In this document: positions 16,767 to 25,288 of the stretch, piece after piece
Position numbering within the stretch: the stretch's first letter is position 1
How the letters are laid out: each line of letters starts with the position of its first letter
From: an uncultured Collinsella sp.
Lineage (GTDB): Bacteria; Actinomycetota; Coriobacteriia; Coriobacteriales; Coriobacteriaceae
Length of the DNA: 64,000 nucleotides
NCBI GenBank assembly: GCA_902479135.1
Contig: CABSNU010000005.1
Location: 19,450 to 83,449, forward strand
Direction: 5' to 3'
Position numbers and translations under genes: made by a program
Notes under the pieces: generated by a model
Told to the model about the DNA's origin: nothing
Database searches by the model: none
What the model saw: only the letters and a program-made list of their open reading frames with translations

Positions 16767-19511
16767 ATGTCTGAAAAGCGCCGTACCTTTGCCGTCATCG
16801 ACGGCAACTCGCTCATGCATCGCGCCTTCCACGCCGTGCCGCCGACCATGAACGCGCCGGACGGTCGCCCCACCAACGCGATCTTTGGTTTTCTGAACAT
16901 GTTCCTCAAGATGATCGATGCCTTTAATCCCGACGGCGTTGTCGTGGCGTTTGACAAGGGCAAGCCGCGCGTGCGTATGGAGATGCTGCCGCAGTACAAG
17001 GCGCAGCGCCCGCCCATGGACCCCGACCTGCACGCGCAGTTCCCCATGATCAAGGAGCTGCTCGCCGCGCTCAACGTGCCCATTTTGCAGTCCGAGGGCT
17101 GGGAAGGCGACGATATCCTGGGAACCATGGCGCGCCTGGGCGAGGAGGCCGGCTGCGACATGCTGCTGGTGACCGGCGACCGCGACATGTATCAGCTCGT
17201 GACCGAGCACGTCAACGTGGTCTCGACTCGCAAGGGCCTGTCCGACGTGGCGATCATGACGCCCGAGAGCGTGGACGACCTGTATCACGGCATCACGCCG
17301 GCGCTCGTGCCCGATTTTTACGGTCTGAAGGGCGATACGTCGGACAACATTCCCGGCGTACCGGGCATCGGCCCCAAAAAGGCGAGTGCGCTCATCGCGC
17401 AGTACGGCAGCCTTGACGAGGTCATCGCGCATGCTGACGAGGTCAAGGGCAAGATGGGAGAAAACCTGCGCGCACACATCGACGACGCGCTGCTGAGCCG
17501 TAAGGTGGCGACCATCCGCACCGATGCACCCGTTGAGCTCGATTTTGAGGCGACGTCCTTCCCGGCGTTTTCCGCCGATGAGGTTTCCGCGGCGCTGGGC
17601 ACGCTTGGTATCACCGCCATGCAGAACCGTTTCTTGGCGCTGATCGGCGGCGAGGGCGGGGCAGCTGCCGGCACGTTTGAGATTCCCGCCGTTTTGCGCG
17701 CAGCCGCCGGCGATGCTGGCGCGCTTGGTGCCGTTGCGGCTGAGGTCTCCCGCGTGATTGATGCCGGCGAGTGGGTCGCCGCCGTGGTGGACGATGACAA
17801 GGAAGAGGGCGCGCTCTTTGGGCTGACGCGCACGCTGTGGTTGGCGACGTCCAAGGGCCTGTTTGCGCTCGAGGAGGGTGACAGCGGTGCGGCGGCTGAG
17901 GTTGAGGGCTTCAACTTCGCCCACGGCGTGATTGCCGGCGTGCTCGCGCGTCTGTTTATGGAAGGCCGTGTGGCGAGCCCGGATATGAAGGCGCTTCTGC
18001 ATGAGCTTTCGCCCATCGATTCTTCTGAGCTCGAGCTCATGGATCCGCTGGCAGTCGATTCCACGCGCATCTTCGATACCGTTGTTGCCGCCTACCTGTT
18101 GGATTCCGACCGCTCCGAGTTTGACGAGGTGTATCTGGCCGATACGTATCTGCAGATGGCGCTGCCTGCGGCGCGCGGCGCAGAGGGTGCTGGCGAGGAC
18201 GCTCCTGCGCCCGCCGCTCGCACGGCGGCCTTGACGCTGGCGCTGGTTGCACCGCTGCGTGACCGCATGGCCCGCGAGAACGCCGCCAACGTGTTCGATG
18301 GGATCGAGATGCCGCTCGTGCCGGTGCTTGCCAAGATGGAGCGCGCGGGCATGCTCGTGGACCCCGACCGCCTGCACAGTCTGTCCGAGGGCCTGGCGAC
18401 CCAGATTGCCGAGGTTGAGCGCAGTATTCGCGACCTGGCGGGTGACGAGACCTTTAATATTGGCAGTCCTATGCAGCTGTCGCATGTGCTCTTTGATGTG
18501 ATGGGGCTTCCGACCAAGGGCCTCAAGAAGACCAAGCGCGGCTATTATTCGACCAACGCCAAGGTGCTGAGCGACCTTGCGCGTGACCACGAAATCGTGC
18601 GTCTGATCTTGGACTGGCGTGAGAAGTCTAAGATCAAGTCCACCTATCTGGACACGCTGGGCCCGCTACGCCGAGGCGACGGCCGCGTACACACTACGTA
18701 CAACCAGACCATCACGGCAACGGGGCGTCTGTCCTCGAGCGACCCGAACCTGCAGAACATCCCGACGCGCTCTGAGCTGGGCCGTACCGTCAAGACGGCG
18801 TTTTCGGCAGGCGAGGGAAGCGTCTTTTTGGCGGTGGACTACTCGCAGATCGAGCTGCGTCTGCTGGCGCATCTCTCAGGTGACGAGCACTTGGTGCGCG
18901 CCTTTAACGAGGGCGAGGACTTCCATGCCGAGACGGCGGCGCGCGTGTTCGGTGTGCCGGTGTCCGAGGTAACGCCCGACCTGCGCAGTCGCGCCAAGGC
19001 CGTGAACTTTGGCATCGTGTACGGTCAGCAGGCCTACGGTCTGTCGCAGTCGCTGCATATCTCGATGGCCGAGGCGCGCGACATGATCGACCGCTACTAC
19101 GAGGCCTACCCGGGCGTGCGTACGTTCCTCGACAACGTGGTGGCACGCGCCAAGCAGACGGGCTACGCCGAGACCATGTACGGCCGCCGTCGTCATATTC
19201 CGGAGCTCAAGGCCAAAAACCCGCAACTCCGCGGCTTTGGCGAGCGCACGGCCATGAACCATCCCATGCAGGGCACCGCAGCAGACATCATCAAGATCGC
19301 CATGGTCCGCGTAAGTCGTCGCCTGGAAGAAGAAGGCTTTGCCGCCCACATGATCTTGCAGGTACACGACGAACTGGACTTTGAGTGCCCCGTCGACGAA
19401 GTCGAGCGCCTAACCACCATGGTCCGCGACGTCATGGAACACGTAGTAGACCTCCGCGTCCCCCTAATCGCCGAAGCTTCGACTGGAGTGACCTGGGCAG
19501 ACGCCAAGTAA
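16767..19511 (+). CDS. polA: DNA polymerase I
   Basis: PolA removes RNA primers and fills gaps in replication and repair. The 914-residue product has an N-terminal 5'-3' exonuclease domain (about residues 1-290: GNSLMHRAFHA, GWEGDDILGT, VTGDRDMYQLV, GLKGDTSDNIPGVPGIGPKKA). A degenerate 3'-5' exonuclease domain follows (about 320-560); the DxE metal ligands of motif I are not visible, so proofreading is probably absent. The polymerase domain (about 580-914) has motif A DYSQIELRLLAHLS, motif B RAKAVNFGIVYG and motif C HDELDFE. The ATG at 16767 (MSEKRR) is preferred, with GCGAGG upstream. It is divergent from the M18 gene. Confidence 0.96.
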   Translation: MSEKRRTFAVIDGNSLMHRAFHAVPPTMNAPDGRPTNAIFGFLNMFLKMIDAFNPDGVVVAFDKGKPRVRMEMLPQYKAQRPPMDPDLHAQFPMIKELLAALNVPILQSEGWEGDDILGTMARLGEEAGCDMLLVTGDRDMYQLVTEHVNVVSTRKGLSDVAIMTPESVDDLYHGITPALVPDFYGLKGDTSDNIPGVPGIGPKKASALIAQYGSLDEVIAHADEVKGKMGENLRAHIDDALLSRKVATIRTDAPVELDFEATSFPAFSADEVSAALGTLGITAMQNRFLALIGGEGGAAAGTFEIPAVLRAAAGDAGALGAVAAEVSRVIDAGEWVAAVVDDDKEEGALFGLTRTLWLATSKGLFALEEGDSGAAAEVEGFNFAHGVIAGVLARLFMEGRVASPDMKALLHELSPIDSSELELMDPLAVDSTRIFDTVVAAYLLDSDRSEFDEVYLADTYLQMALPAARGAEGAGEDAPAPAARTAALTLALVAPLRDRMARENAANVFDGIEMPLVPVLAKMERAGMLVDPDRLHSLSEGLATQIAEVERSIRDLAGDETFNIGSPMQLSHVLFDVMGLPTKGLKKTKRGYYSTNAKVLSDLARDHEIVRLILDWREKSKIKSTYLDTLGPLRRGDGRVHTTYNQTITATGRLSSSDPNLQNIPTRSELGRTVKTAFSAGEGSVFLAVDYSQIELRLLAHLSGDEHLVRAFNEGEDFHAETAARVFGVPVSEVTPDLRSRAKAVNFGIVYGQQAYGLSQSLHISMAEARDMIDRYYEAYPGVRTFLDNVVARAKQTGYAETMYGRRRHIPELKAKNPQLRGFGERTAMNHPMQGTAADIIKIAMVRVSRRLEEEGFAAHMILQVHDELDFECPVDEVERLTTMVRDVMEHVVDLRVPLIAEASTGVTWADAK

Positions 19512-19548
19512 GGGCACGACCACAATTCCAAAGTAACCAAAACCAGAA

Positions 19549-19584
19549 GGACGCCCCTCATCAACAAGGAGCGTCCTTCGTTCA
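19549..19584 (+). terminator. Hairpin after polA
   Basis: GAAGGACGC pairs with GCGTCCTTC across an 18-base loop, and CGTTCAATT follows. It is a plausible terminator with a weak T-run. Confidence 0.5.
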
Positions 19585-19616
19585 ATTAAATTCAGCCTAA
19601 GTATCTAGACACTCAA

Positions 19617-19814
19617 GACGCCATCTTGGCGGCAGGTAAGTAAACCTAGGGCCTGGCCGGGCGGCACGGGTTAACTTTTCGTAGATTCCGCACGCAAAGA
19701 AAGCCACTTAATGTGGCTTTCGTCTTGCGCAGGACCTGACCGAGCGAAAAGTTAACCCGTGCCGCCCGGCCAGGCCCAACGAGCCACGTTAACGAGCCGC
19801 CAAGATGGCGTCGA
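19617..19814. repeat. Very long inverted repeat duplicating the 3' end of the HAD gene
   Basis: A perfect 33-base arm (19649-19681, starting GGGCCTGGCCGGGCGGCAC) is repeated inverted at 19745-19777. Outside it a second matching pair occurs: GACGCCATCTTGGCGGC at 19617-19633 and its complement at 19798-19814, the latter inside the last codons of the HAD gene. The intervening bases are only loosely similar. The loop carries its own hairpin (GAAAGCCAC / GTGGCTTTC). The whole is about 200 bases of near-palindrome between polA and the convergent HAD gene. Confidence 0.9.
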
Positions 19815-20616
19815 TGAGCGTCAGTACGCCCCCGTCGTTGTTGCTCGGAATGCGCCACTTGGCGTGCGCGTTCATGTGCTCTTCGGCATTGTCCACGATA
19901 AAGCTGTGACCGACGCGCTCCAGCATGGGGATGTCGTTGTAGGTGTCGCCCACGGCGGCAGCATCGGCAATATCGATGCCCAGGTGCTCGCACAGGTGAG
20001 CGACGCCGGCGCCCTTGTCGACGCCCAGGTTCATAAAGTCGATCCACTCGCGCCCGGCGTTGGTGACGTAGAGTTTGTCCGAGAACTCGGGGCTATAGGT
20101 CTCGCGGAAAGCGGGTTCGGCGTCGTAGCCGGGGAAGAAGACCGAAATCTTGTTGGACTCGAAATCAATGCCCTCAAAGCTGTCGACGTAGTTGATTGTG
20201 TTGTAGTAGACGCTGATCTCGTCGTGGTATTGATGGTCGCGGGCAAGCACGTAGAACTCGTCGAAGCAGCACAGGACGGGGACAGCGCGAGGATCCTCCG
20301 AGGCACGGCTCAAGACCTGCTGATACAGCTCCACGTCAATATTGCTCTTATAAATATAGCTACCGCGATAAATCACGCACGCTCCGTTATCGGGACAAAA
20401 AGCGAGGCGGTTCTTAATGCCCTCGAACATCTCCTCGAGCTTGGGTGCGGGACGTCCGCTGGCGGGGCAGAATACGATGCCGGCGTCGGCGAGCTTGTCC
20501 AGGCGCTCATCAAGACCCTGGGGCAGCACACGCTCGTCGGTCAGCAGCGTCTTGTCCATATCGACGGCGAGAATCTTAATGTTGCCGATGTTGGCGTCCG
20601 ATTCGTAAGTTTGCAT
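19789..20616 (-). CDS. Cof-type HAD-IIB family phosphatase
   Basis: This is a haloacid-dehalogenase superfamily phosphatase of the Cof/YidA type, usually acting on sugar phosphates or flavin nucleotides. The 275-residue product has motif I ILAVDMDKTLLTDERVLP (nucleophile Asp at about residue 19), motif II near FCPASGRP, a C2-type cap domain, and motifs III/IV in VDKGAGVAHLCEHLGI and AAVGDTYNDIPML. The second Asp of motif I is present (DMDKT). The upstream codons MQTYESDANIGN are an unusual short extension, but the ATG at 20616 has a GAAAGGCGC ribosome binding site. It is convergent with polA and divergent from the arg leader region. Confidence 0.88.
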   Translation of the reverse strand: MQTYESDANIGNIKILAVDMDKTLLTDERVLPQGLDERLDKLADAGIVFCPASGRPAPKLEEMFEGIKNRLAFCPDNGACVIYRGSYIYKSNIDVELYQQVLSRASEDPRAVPVLCCFDEFYVLARDHQYHDEISVYYNTINYVDSFEGIDFESNKISVFFPGYDAEPAFRETYSPEFSDKLYVTNAGREWIDFMNLGVDKGAGVAHLCEHLGIDIADAAAVGDTYNDIPMLERVGHSFIVDNAEEHMNAHAKWRIPSNNDGGVLTLIDAILAAR

Positions 20617-20759
20617 AAAAAAGCGCCTTTCGTTTCGAGATTGTTTCAGACGTTATAAGCATCAACTAGTAGTCGAGCGTATTTTCGCAGGAATGGTGCG
20701 TATTTGCACTGCAATTCACAAACTAATGAAAAAACTTTTCAGAAATTTGAATTTGTCGC

Positions 20760-20787
20760 TTGTACAGCAGGCACTTTAGCGTAATAT
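20760..20787 (+). promoter_or_regulatory. Candidate promoter of the argG leader transcript
   Basis: TTGTAC at 20760-20765 and TAATAT at 20782-20787 are separated by 16 bases, giving a plausible housekeeping promoter with a start near 20794, about 100 bases before the leader peptide. Confidence 0.55.
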
Positions 20788-20890
20788 AGCGACAATCGAA
20801 AACGGAGACGGAAAAACAACCGCTTACCGAGGAAAAGGTACCGTTTACGATATTAGAATTGCGCCCGGCGATAGGTGAAAGGAGAGGCAG

Positions 20891-20965
20891 ATGCAGTTCG
20901 TAAAGATCATCACTACTGCAGACAATGCCATCCGACGCCAGCGCGCAATTTCCCGACGACGATAA
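20891..20965 (+). CDS. Arginine-rich leader peptide upstream of argG
   Basis: This is a 24-codon open frame, M-Q-F-V-K-I-I-T-T-A-D-N-A-I then RRQRAISRRR, ending in TAA. A strong ribosome binding site (GAAAGGAGAGG) sits just upstream of the ATG. Six of the last ten codons are arginine, and the final three are consecutive CGA codons directly before the stop. The gene 205 bases downstream is argG, an arginine biosynthesis gene. By analogy with trp, his and leu leader peptides, I infer that ribosome stalling on Arg codons when charged arginyl-tRNA is scarce controls argG. The alternative is a fortuitous short frame, but the ribosome binding site, Arg clustering and position argue against that. 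Confidence 0.75.
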   Translation: MQFVKIITTADNAIRRQRAISRRR

Positions 20966-21113
20966 CAATCGTCTCTGTCCGCATGGGGCGCAATGCCTCA
21001 ACAGAGTCATTTTGAGGTCGTTGGGTTTAAGCACGACATAGGCGCATGTTTCTAGGGCATGCCTGTGATGCATTCTGCTGAATAACCTGATATTGCACGG
21101 TTTTTGACCTCAA
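20950..21113 (+). promoter_or_regulatory. Candidate attenuator with competing pairings in the argG leader
   Basis: A hairpin GACGAT / ATCGTC overlaps the last Arg codons and stop of the leader peptide. Further on, CCTCAA (20996-21001) can pair with TTGAGG (21012-21017), and the same TTGAGGTC (21012-21019) can instead pair with GACCTCAA (21106-21113). These are mutually exclusive, as in an attenuation switch. No classic stem plus long T-run is obvious, so the output could be translational or Rho-dependent. Confidence 0.5.
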
Positions 21114-21170
21114 GGTGACTTGCAACTGACCGATGTTCTAACTAGCTACCAAGGGCGAAAGGAAACAGCC

Positions 21171-22397
21171 ATGAGCAAGGAAAAAGTCGTTCTCGCATAT
21201 TCCGGTGGTCTTGATACATCCGTATGTGTCAAGTGGCTCCAGGACGAGAAGAATCTCGATGTCGTTTGTGTCTGCGGCAACGTGGGCCAGGAAGAGACCG
21301 GACTGGATGCCAAGAAGCAGAAGGCGCTCGACCTGGGCGTTCTCGATTGCCAGGTGCTCGACCTGCGCGACGAGTTCTCCGATGAGTTCCTGACCAAAGC
21401 CATCGCAGCAAACTCCATGTACGAGAACAAGTACCCGCTGCTCTCCGCCCTGTCTCGCCCGCTGCTTGCCAAGAAGCTTGTTGAGGTCGCCCACGAGTTT
21501 GGCGCGACCTACGTCGCCCACGGCTGCACCGGCAAGGGTAACGACCAGGTCCGTTTTGAGGCCGCCGTCAAGGCCCTCGACCCCGAGCTCAAGGTTATCG
21601 CCCCGGTTCGCGAGTGGGACCTGAAGTGCCGTCCCGACGAGGTCGCCTATGCCCACGCCCACAACGTGCCGGTTCCCGAGGGTGCCAACGACAACCCCTA
21701 CTCCATCGACGACAACCTGTGGGGTCGTGCCATTGAGTGCGGCCACCTGGAGGATCCCTGGAACGAGCCGCTCGACGACGCCTGGGTTATGACCAAGAAC
21801 CCCGAGGACACGCCGGACACCCCGACCTACACCGAGGTTGAGTTTGAGGCCGGCAAGCCCGTCGCCGTAGACGGCAAGAAGATGAAGCTCTCCGAGATCG
21901 TCATCGCCCTCAACAAGATCTCCGGCGACAATGGCTTTGGTCGTCTCGATCTGGTCGAGGATCGCCTGGTGGGCCTTAAGAGCCGCGAGTGCTATGAGGT
22001 CCCCGGAGCCCTGACGCTCATCACCGCCCACAAGGCGCTCGAGGACATCTGCGTCGAGGGCGACCTGCTCAAGACCAAGATCAAGCTCGAGCAGGATTGG
22101 GCCACCGCCGTGTACAACGGCCAGTGGTACAGCCCGCTCAAAAACGCGCTCGATGCCTTTATGGCCGATACCCAGAAGTTCGTGACCGGCACTGTCCGTC
22201 TGAAGTTCTTTAAGGGCAACTGCCATGTCGTCGGCCGCAAGAGCCCCTTCAGCCTCTACGACTACGGTCTGGCTACCTACGACCGTGACACCACGTTTGA
22301 CGAGAAGGCCAGCGCCGGCTTTATCGAGATCGATACGCTGTCGCTCAAGACGTGGGCAAAGGTCCAGGGCCCCAGCTCTGCTGCCGCCCAGGCCTAG
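21171..22397 (+). CDS. argG: Argininosuccinate synthase
   Basis: ArgG condenses citrulline and aspartate with ATP to argininosuccinate. The 408-residue product begins MSKEKVVLAYSGGLDTSV, containing the ATP pyrophosphatase P-loop (SGGLDTS, residues 11-17). Other blocks are YVAHGCTGKGNDQVRFE (citrulline and aspartate site), RPDEVAYA, NLWGRAIECG and GRLDLVEDRLVGLKSRECYE. The ATG at 21171 has GAAAGGAAACAGCC upstream; a frame from 21120 would add 17 unconserved residues. It is preceded by the Arg-rich leader. argH follows 520 bases downstream after a terminator, so the two genes may be separately controlled. Confidence 0.97.
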   Translation: MSKEKVVLAYSGGLDTSVCVKWLQDEKNLDVVCVCGNVGQEETGLDAKKQKALDLGVLDCQVLDLRDEFSDEFLTKAIAANSMYENKYPLLSALSRPLLAKKLVEVAHEFGATYVAHGCTGKGNDQVRFEAAVKALDPELKVIAPVREWDLKCRPDEVAYAHAHNVPVPEGANDNPYSIDDNLWGRAIECGHLEDPWNEPLDDAWVMTKNPEDTPDTPTYTEVEFEAGKPVAVDGKKMKLSEIVIALNKISGDNGFGRLDLVEDRLVGLKSRECYEVPGALTLITAHKALEDICVEGDLLKTKIKLEQDWATAVYNGQWYSPLKNALDAFMADTQKFVTGTVRLKFFKGNCHVVGRKSPFSLYDYGLATYDRDTTFDEKASAGFIEIDTLSLKTWAKVQGPSSAAAQA

Positions 22398-22550
22398 CGC
22401 CTCCTTCCCTTGGTATCCGCGCGGCCCATCCGCGTGATACATAACGGGCGCACGGGGTCCCTACCTTTCGTTATGCTTGCTGACACTTCTTAACATCGGT
22501 GGCCCCTACGTTCCGCCCGCATATATGATGTCGCGTCTGCGGCTGAGTCC

Positions 22551-22585
22551 GAGCCCCGCCGGGGTTGTCCGACGGGGCTCCTTCT
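22551..22585 (+). terminator. Hairpin between argG and argH
   Basis: GAGCCCCG pairs with CGGGGCTC around a loop that itself contains an alternative CCCCGCCGGGG pairing, followed by CTTCT. It probably terminates argG or regulates read-through into argH. Confidence 0.6.
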
Positions 22586-22628
22586 ATCAATTTGGCGGCT
22601 CTGCGCCTATATATGAGGAGTATCCATT

Positions 22629-22799
22629 ATGTTCAATGCTATTGCGCATGCTTTACTTGCCCTCGCGCCCGAGTTCGATGCTGCAAGGGTCGAGGACGTC
22701 CCTATGAGCCTGAAGGCCTGGATCGATGGTTCGCAGGGCAACATCCGGAGGGAGACGTTGGGCGCCAAGTGCATGGCGCGTCACTTCTTTGCAAATTAG
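22629..22799 (+). CDS. Small unrecognised ORF (56 aa) between argG and argH
   Basis: The frame starts MFNAIAHALLALAPEFDAAR and ends CMARHFFAN before TAG, 56 residues in all. GAGGAG lies 8-13 bases before the ATG, a good ribosome binding site. It falls between the argG terminator hairpin and argH on the same strand. I recognise no family; the first half looks helical. It might be a small protein, a leader for argH, or the remnant of a larger gene. The other parts of this 520-base intergenic region show only the hairpin and an AT-rich stretch before argH. Confidence 0.4.
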   Translation: MFNAIAHALLALAPEFDAARVEDVPMSLKAWIDGSQGNIRRETLGAKCMARHFFAN

Positions 22800-22917
22800 C
22801 TACATGGCTCCGCACACGGTGGGGAATGTGTAAAACTAGCGGTTGAAAAATCGCTTTAGCGATATGGCGCATTGCTTTGGGCGCTTGTTTTGGTATTTGG
22901 AGAAAGGGGACGGTTCC

Positions 22918-24348
22918 ATGGCTCTTTGGGGCGGTCGTTTTGAGGCAGGCGTGGCCGAGGTCACGCAGGAGTTTGGCGCGTCGCTGCCGGTCGACAAACA
23001 TCTCTATAAGCAGGATGTCGCCGGCTCTAAGGCGCATGCCAAAATGCTGGCGGCCCAGGGCATCATCAGTGCCGAGGACGAGCAGGCGATTGCCAAGGGC
23101 CTGACCGGAATCGAACAGGATATCGATGCCGGCAACTTCACCTTCGACATCAACGACGAAGACATTCATATGTCCATCGAGAGCGAGCTGACGCGCCGCA
23201 TCGGCGAGGCCGGTAAGCGCTTGCATACCGGACGTTCGCGCAACGACCAGGTGGCGACCGACACACGCCTGGGCGTCAAGGCGCTGGCCAAGGAGCTCAT
23301 GGAGGCCAATCTTGAGCTGCGCCATGTGCTGGTGGATGCGGCCAAGAAGTACGACAAGGTGATTCTGCCGGGCTATACGCACATGCAGCACGCTCAGCCC
23401 GTGCTGCTTTCGCATCATCTGCTGGCGTATTCTTGGATGTTCGCGCGCGACTTTACGCGCCTGAAGGCCGCCTTTGATGCCGCCGACAACTGCCCGCTGG
23501 GTGCTGCCGCGCTTGCCGGCACGAGCTATCCGCTCGACCGTCAGATGACGGCTGCCGAACTTGGCTTTGCGGGTGTGATTCCCAACTCGCTCGATGCGGT
23601 TTCCGACCGCGATTTCCTGCTCGATCTGCATTACGCCGGCTCCGTCATGGCCATGCATCTGTCGCGTCTTTCCGAGGAGATCGTGCTGTGGTCGAGCTCC
23701 GAATTTGGCTTTATCACGCTTTCCGACTCGTACTCCACCGGCTCGTCCATCATGCCGCAGAAGAAGAATCCCGACTTTGCCGAGCTTATCCGCGGCAAGA
23801 GCGGCCGTGTGTATGGCAACCTGGTGCAGCTGCTCGTGACCATGAAGGGCCTGCCGCTTGCTTATAACAAGGACTTGCAGGAGGACAAGGAGGGCGCGCT
23901 CGATACCGCCCATACGCTCATGCAGTGCCTGTCGGTTATGGCCGGTATGATTTCGACTTGGACCGTCAACGAGGATGCCATGGCGCGCGAGTGCGGCGTG
24001 GGGCACCTTGCCGCTACCGATGTTGCCGATTACCTGGCCAAGCGTGGTCTGCCGTTCCGCGAGGCACATGCCGTGGTGGGCCATCTGGTCCTGATGTGCG
24101 AGAAGCGTAGCTGCAATCTTGAGGACCTGCCGTTTGAGGTGTTCCAGGAGGCAAGCCCGCTCTTTGAACGCGATATTACCGAGGCGCTCGACATCCCGTC
24201 GATTGTCGCTGCACGCACGACCGAGGGCGGTACCGCCCCTGCCGCCGTTGCCGTGCAGCTGCAGCGTGCCGAGGCGCAGCTCGTGGCCGACGAGGGCGTG
24301 TTTGGATCGCTGACTAAGGTCGTCGAGATGGGTCACGGGGCAAAGTAG
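22918..24348 (+). CDS. argH: Argininosuccinate lyase
   Basis: ArgH cleaves argininosuccinate to arginine and fumarate, the last step of arginine synthesis. The 476-residue product begins MALWGGRFEAGVAEVTQEFGAS, then EDIHMSIESELTRRIGEAGKRLHTGRSRNDQVATDTR, and the fumarase/aspartase superfamily signature TGSSIMPQKKNPD (about residue 278, with the catalytic serine). Length and motifs are normal. The ATG at 22918 follows GGAGAAAGGGG. Upstream codons in the same frame from 22843 have no family similarity. Confidence 0.96.
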   Translation: MALWGGRFEAGVAEVTQEFGASLPVDKHLYKQDVAGSKAHAKMLAAQGIISAEDEQAIAKGLTGIEQDIDAGNFTFDINDEDIHMSIESELTRRIGEAGKRLHTGRSRNDQVATDTRLGVKALAKELMEANLELRHVLVDAAKKYDKVILPGYTHMQHAQPVLLSHHLLAYSWMFARDFTRLKAAFDAADNCPLGAAALAGTSYPLDRQMTAAELGFAGVIPNSLDAVSDRDFLLDLHYAGSVMAMHLSRLSEEIVLWSSSEFGFITLSDSYSTGSSIMPQKKNPDFAELIRGKSGRVYGNLVQLLVTMKGLPLAYNKDLQEDKEGALDTAHTLMQCLSVMAGMISTWTVNEDAMARECGVGHLAATDVADYLAKRGLPFREAHAVVGHLVLMCEKRSCNLEDLPFEVFQEASPLFERDITEALDIPSIVAARTTEGGTAPAAVAVQLQRAEAQLVADEGVFGSLTKVVEMGHGAK

Positions 24349-24641
24349 AGGTTTGGCTGAAGCCGTTTTGGCCATTTATTGAGGAATCGTTTTTGCTTTA
24401 CGGGCGTCTGCTGTTGTGGGCGTCCGTATTTTGTTGCTATGGGGGAGGGGCTTGTCGAGAACTTCTGTAGGACCTTTGGGCAGGTTGTGAAGGGGGTACG
24501 TTCGCGGGTGGCAACCGACCGTCCGCTCGGTTCGATGCGGTTGATGGGCGGTCGGATGGTACTCTAATCGGGCTTCGAAACAGAAGTGACACATATGGAG
24601 CGCTTTAATAAATTGCAACGTTTCAATAAACAGCTTTTTAT
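24349..24641 (+). other. Intergenic region argH-ndk
   Basis: No convincing gene is present. Short frames here lack ribosome binding sites. The right part (from about 24595) is distinctly AT-rich and leads into the ndk promoter. Confidence 0.5.
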
Positions 24642-24669
24642 TTTACTGCAGCTAAAACTCTGTTACGAT
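24642..24669 (+). promoter_or_regulatory. Candidate ndk promoter
   Basis: TTTACT (24642-24647) and TACGAT (24664-24669), separated by 16 bases, lie within an AT-rich tract about 60 bases before the ndk start. Confidence 0.5.
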
Positions 24670-24732
24670 GCAGTCCAGGCGGGTGCCGGAATGGGACTTG
24701 GGCACGCGCGAACCTACTTGAAAGGCTACCTT

Positions 24733-25137
24733 ATGGCTATCGAGAAGACCTTCATCATGATTAAGCCCGACGCCGTGCGCGATCGCAAGATCGGCGAGAT
24801 TGTTGCTCGCATTGAGCGCAGCGGCCTTGTCATCGAGCGCATGGAGATGACCACGCTCGAGCGCGCTACCGTCGAGGAGCACTACGCCCATCTGGCCGAC
24901 AAGCCCTTCTTTGGCGGTCTCTGTGACTTTATGACGAGCGGTCCGGTCGTCAAGATGGTCGTTTCCGGTCTCTCCGCTGTTGCTAAGATGCGCACCCTCA
25001 TGGGCGCTACTAATCCGCTTGACGCTGCTCCTGGTACCATCCGCGGCGACTTTGCCGTCGATGTCAACGCCAACGTGATCCACGGCTCCGACTGCCTGGA
25101 GAACGCCGAGATTGAGATCAAGCGCTTCTTTGGCTAA
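24733..25137 (+). CDS. ndk: Nucleoside diphosphate kinase
   Basis: Ndk equilibrates nucleoside di- and triphosphates through a phosphohistidine intermediate. The 134-residue product begins MAIEKTFIMIKPDAVRDRKIGEIVARIE and carries GPVVKMVVSG, RTLMGATNP, and the active-site signature NVIHGSDCLENAEIEIKRFF with the catalytic histidine. The length is standard. The ATG at 24733 is preceded by GAAAGGCTACCTT. It is monocistronic, flanked by an AT-rich promoter and a strong terminator. Confidence 0.97.
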   Translation: MAIEKTFIMIKPDAVRDRKIGEIVARIERSGLVIERMEMTTLERATVEEHYAHLADKPFFGGLCDFMTSGPVVKMVVSGLSAVAKMRTLMGATNPLDAAPGTIRGDFAVDVNANVIHGSDCLENAEIEIKRFFG

Positions 25138-25175
25138 ACCAGCTTTGACTCCTTAAAGCTGTTAGCGTGTGGCTT

Positions 25176-25209
25176 GGGCGCCGCGGAACTTCATCCGCGG
25201 CGCCCTTTT
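25176..25209 (+). terminator. Rho-independent terminator of ndk
   Basis: The perfect 11-bp stem GGGCGCCGCGG / CCGCGGCGCCC has an 8-base loop and a TTTTA tail. Confidence 0.9.
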
Positions 25210-25226
25210 ATTCCAAAATCTATGAA

Positions 25227-25261
25227 GGGGCCCGCTCGGTCATGAGTTCCGAGCGGGCCCC
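25227..25261. terminator. GC-rich palindrome between ndk and rpiB
   Basis: The perfect 13-bp stem GGGGCCCGCTCGG / CCGAGCGGGCCCC surrounds a 9-base loop. It lies just after the ndk terminator and 28 bases beyond the rpiB stop, so it most likely serves rpiB on the minus strand, where TTCATAGATTTT follows. Confidence 0.7.
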
Positions 25262-25288
25262 TGCTGTTAGCTTGTGGCACTGAGTGGT

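Noticed and set aside
16656..18590. Open frame of 644 codons on the minus strand opposite polA
   Set aside because: Composition (His, Arg, Gln rich) is that of a shadow frame. polA motifs on the plus strand are unambiguous.
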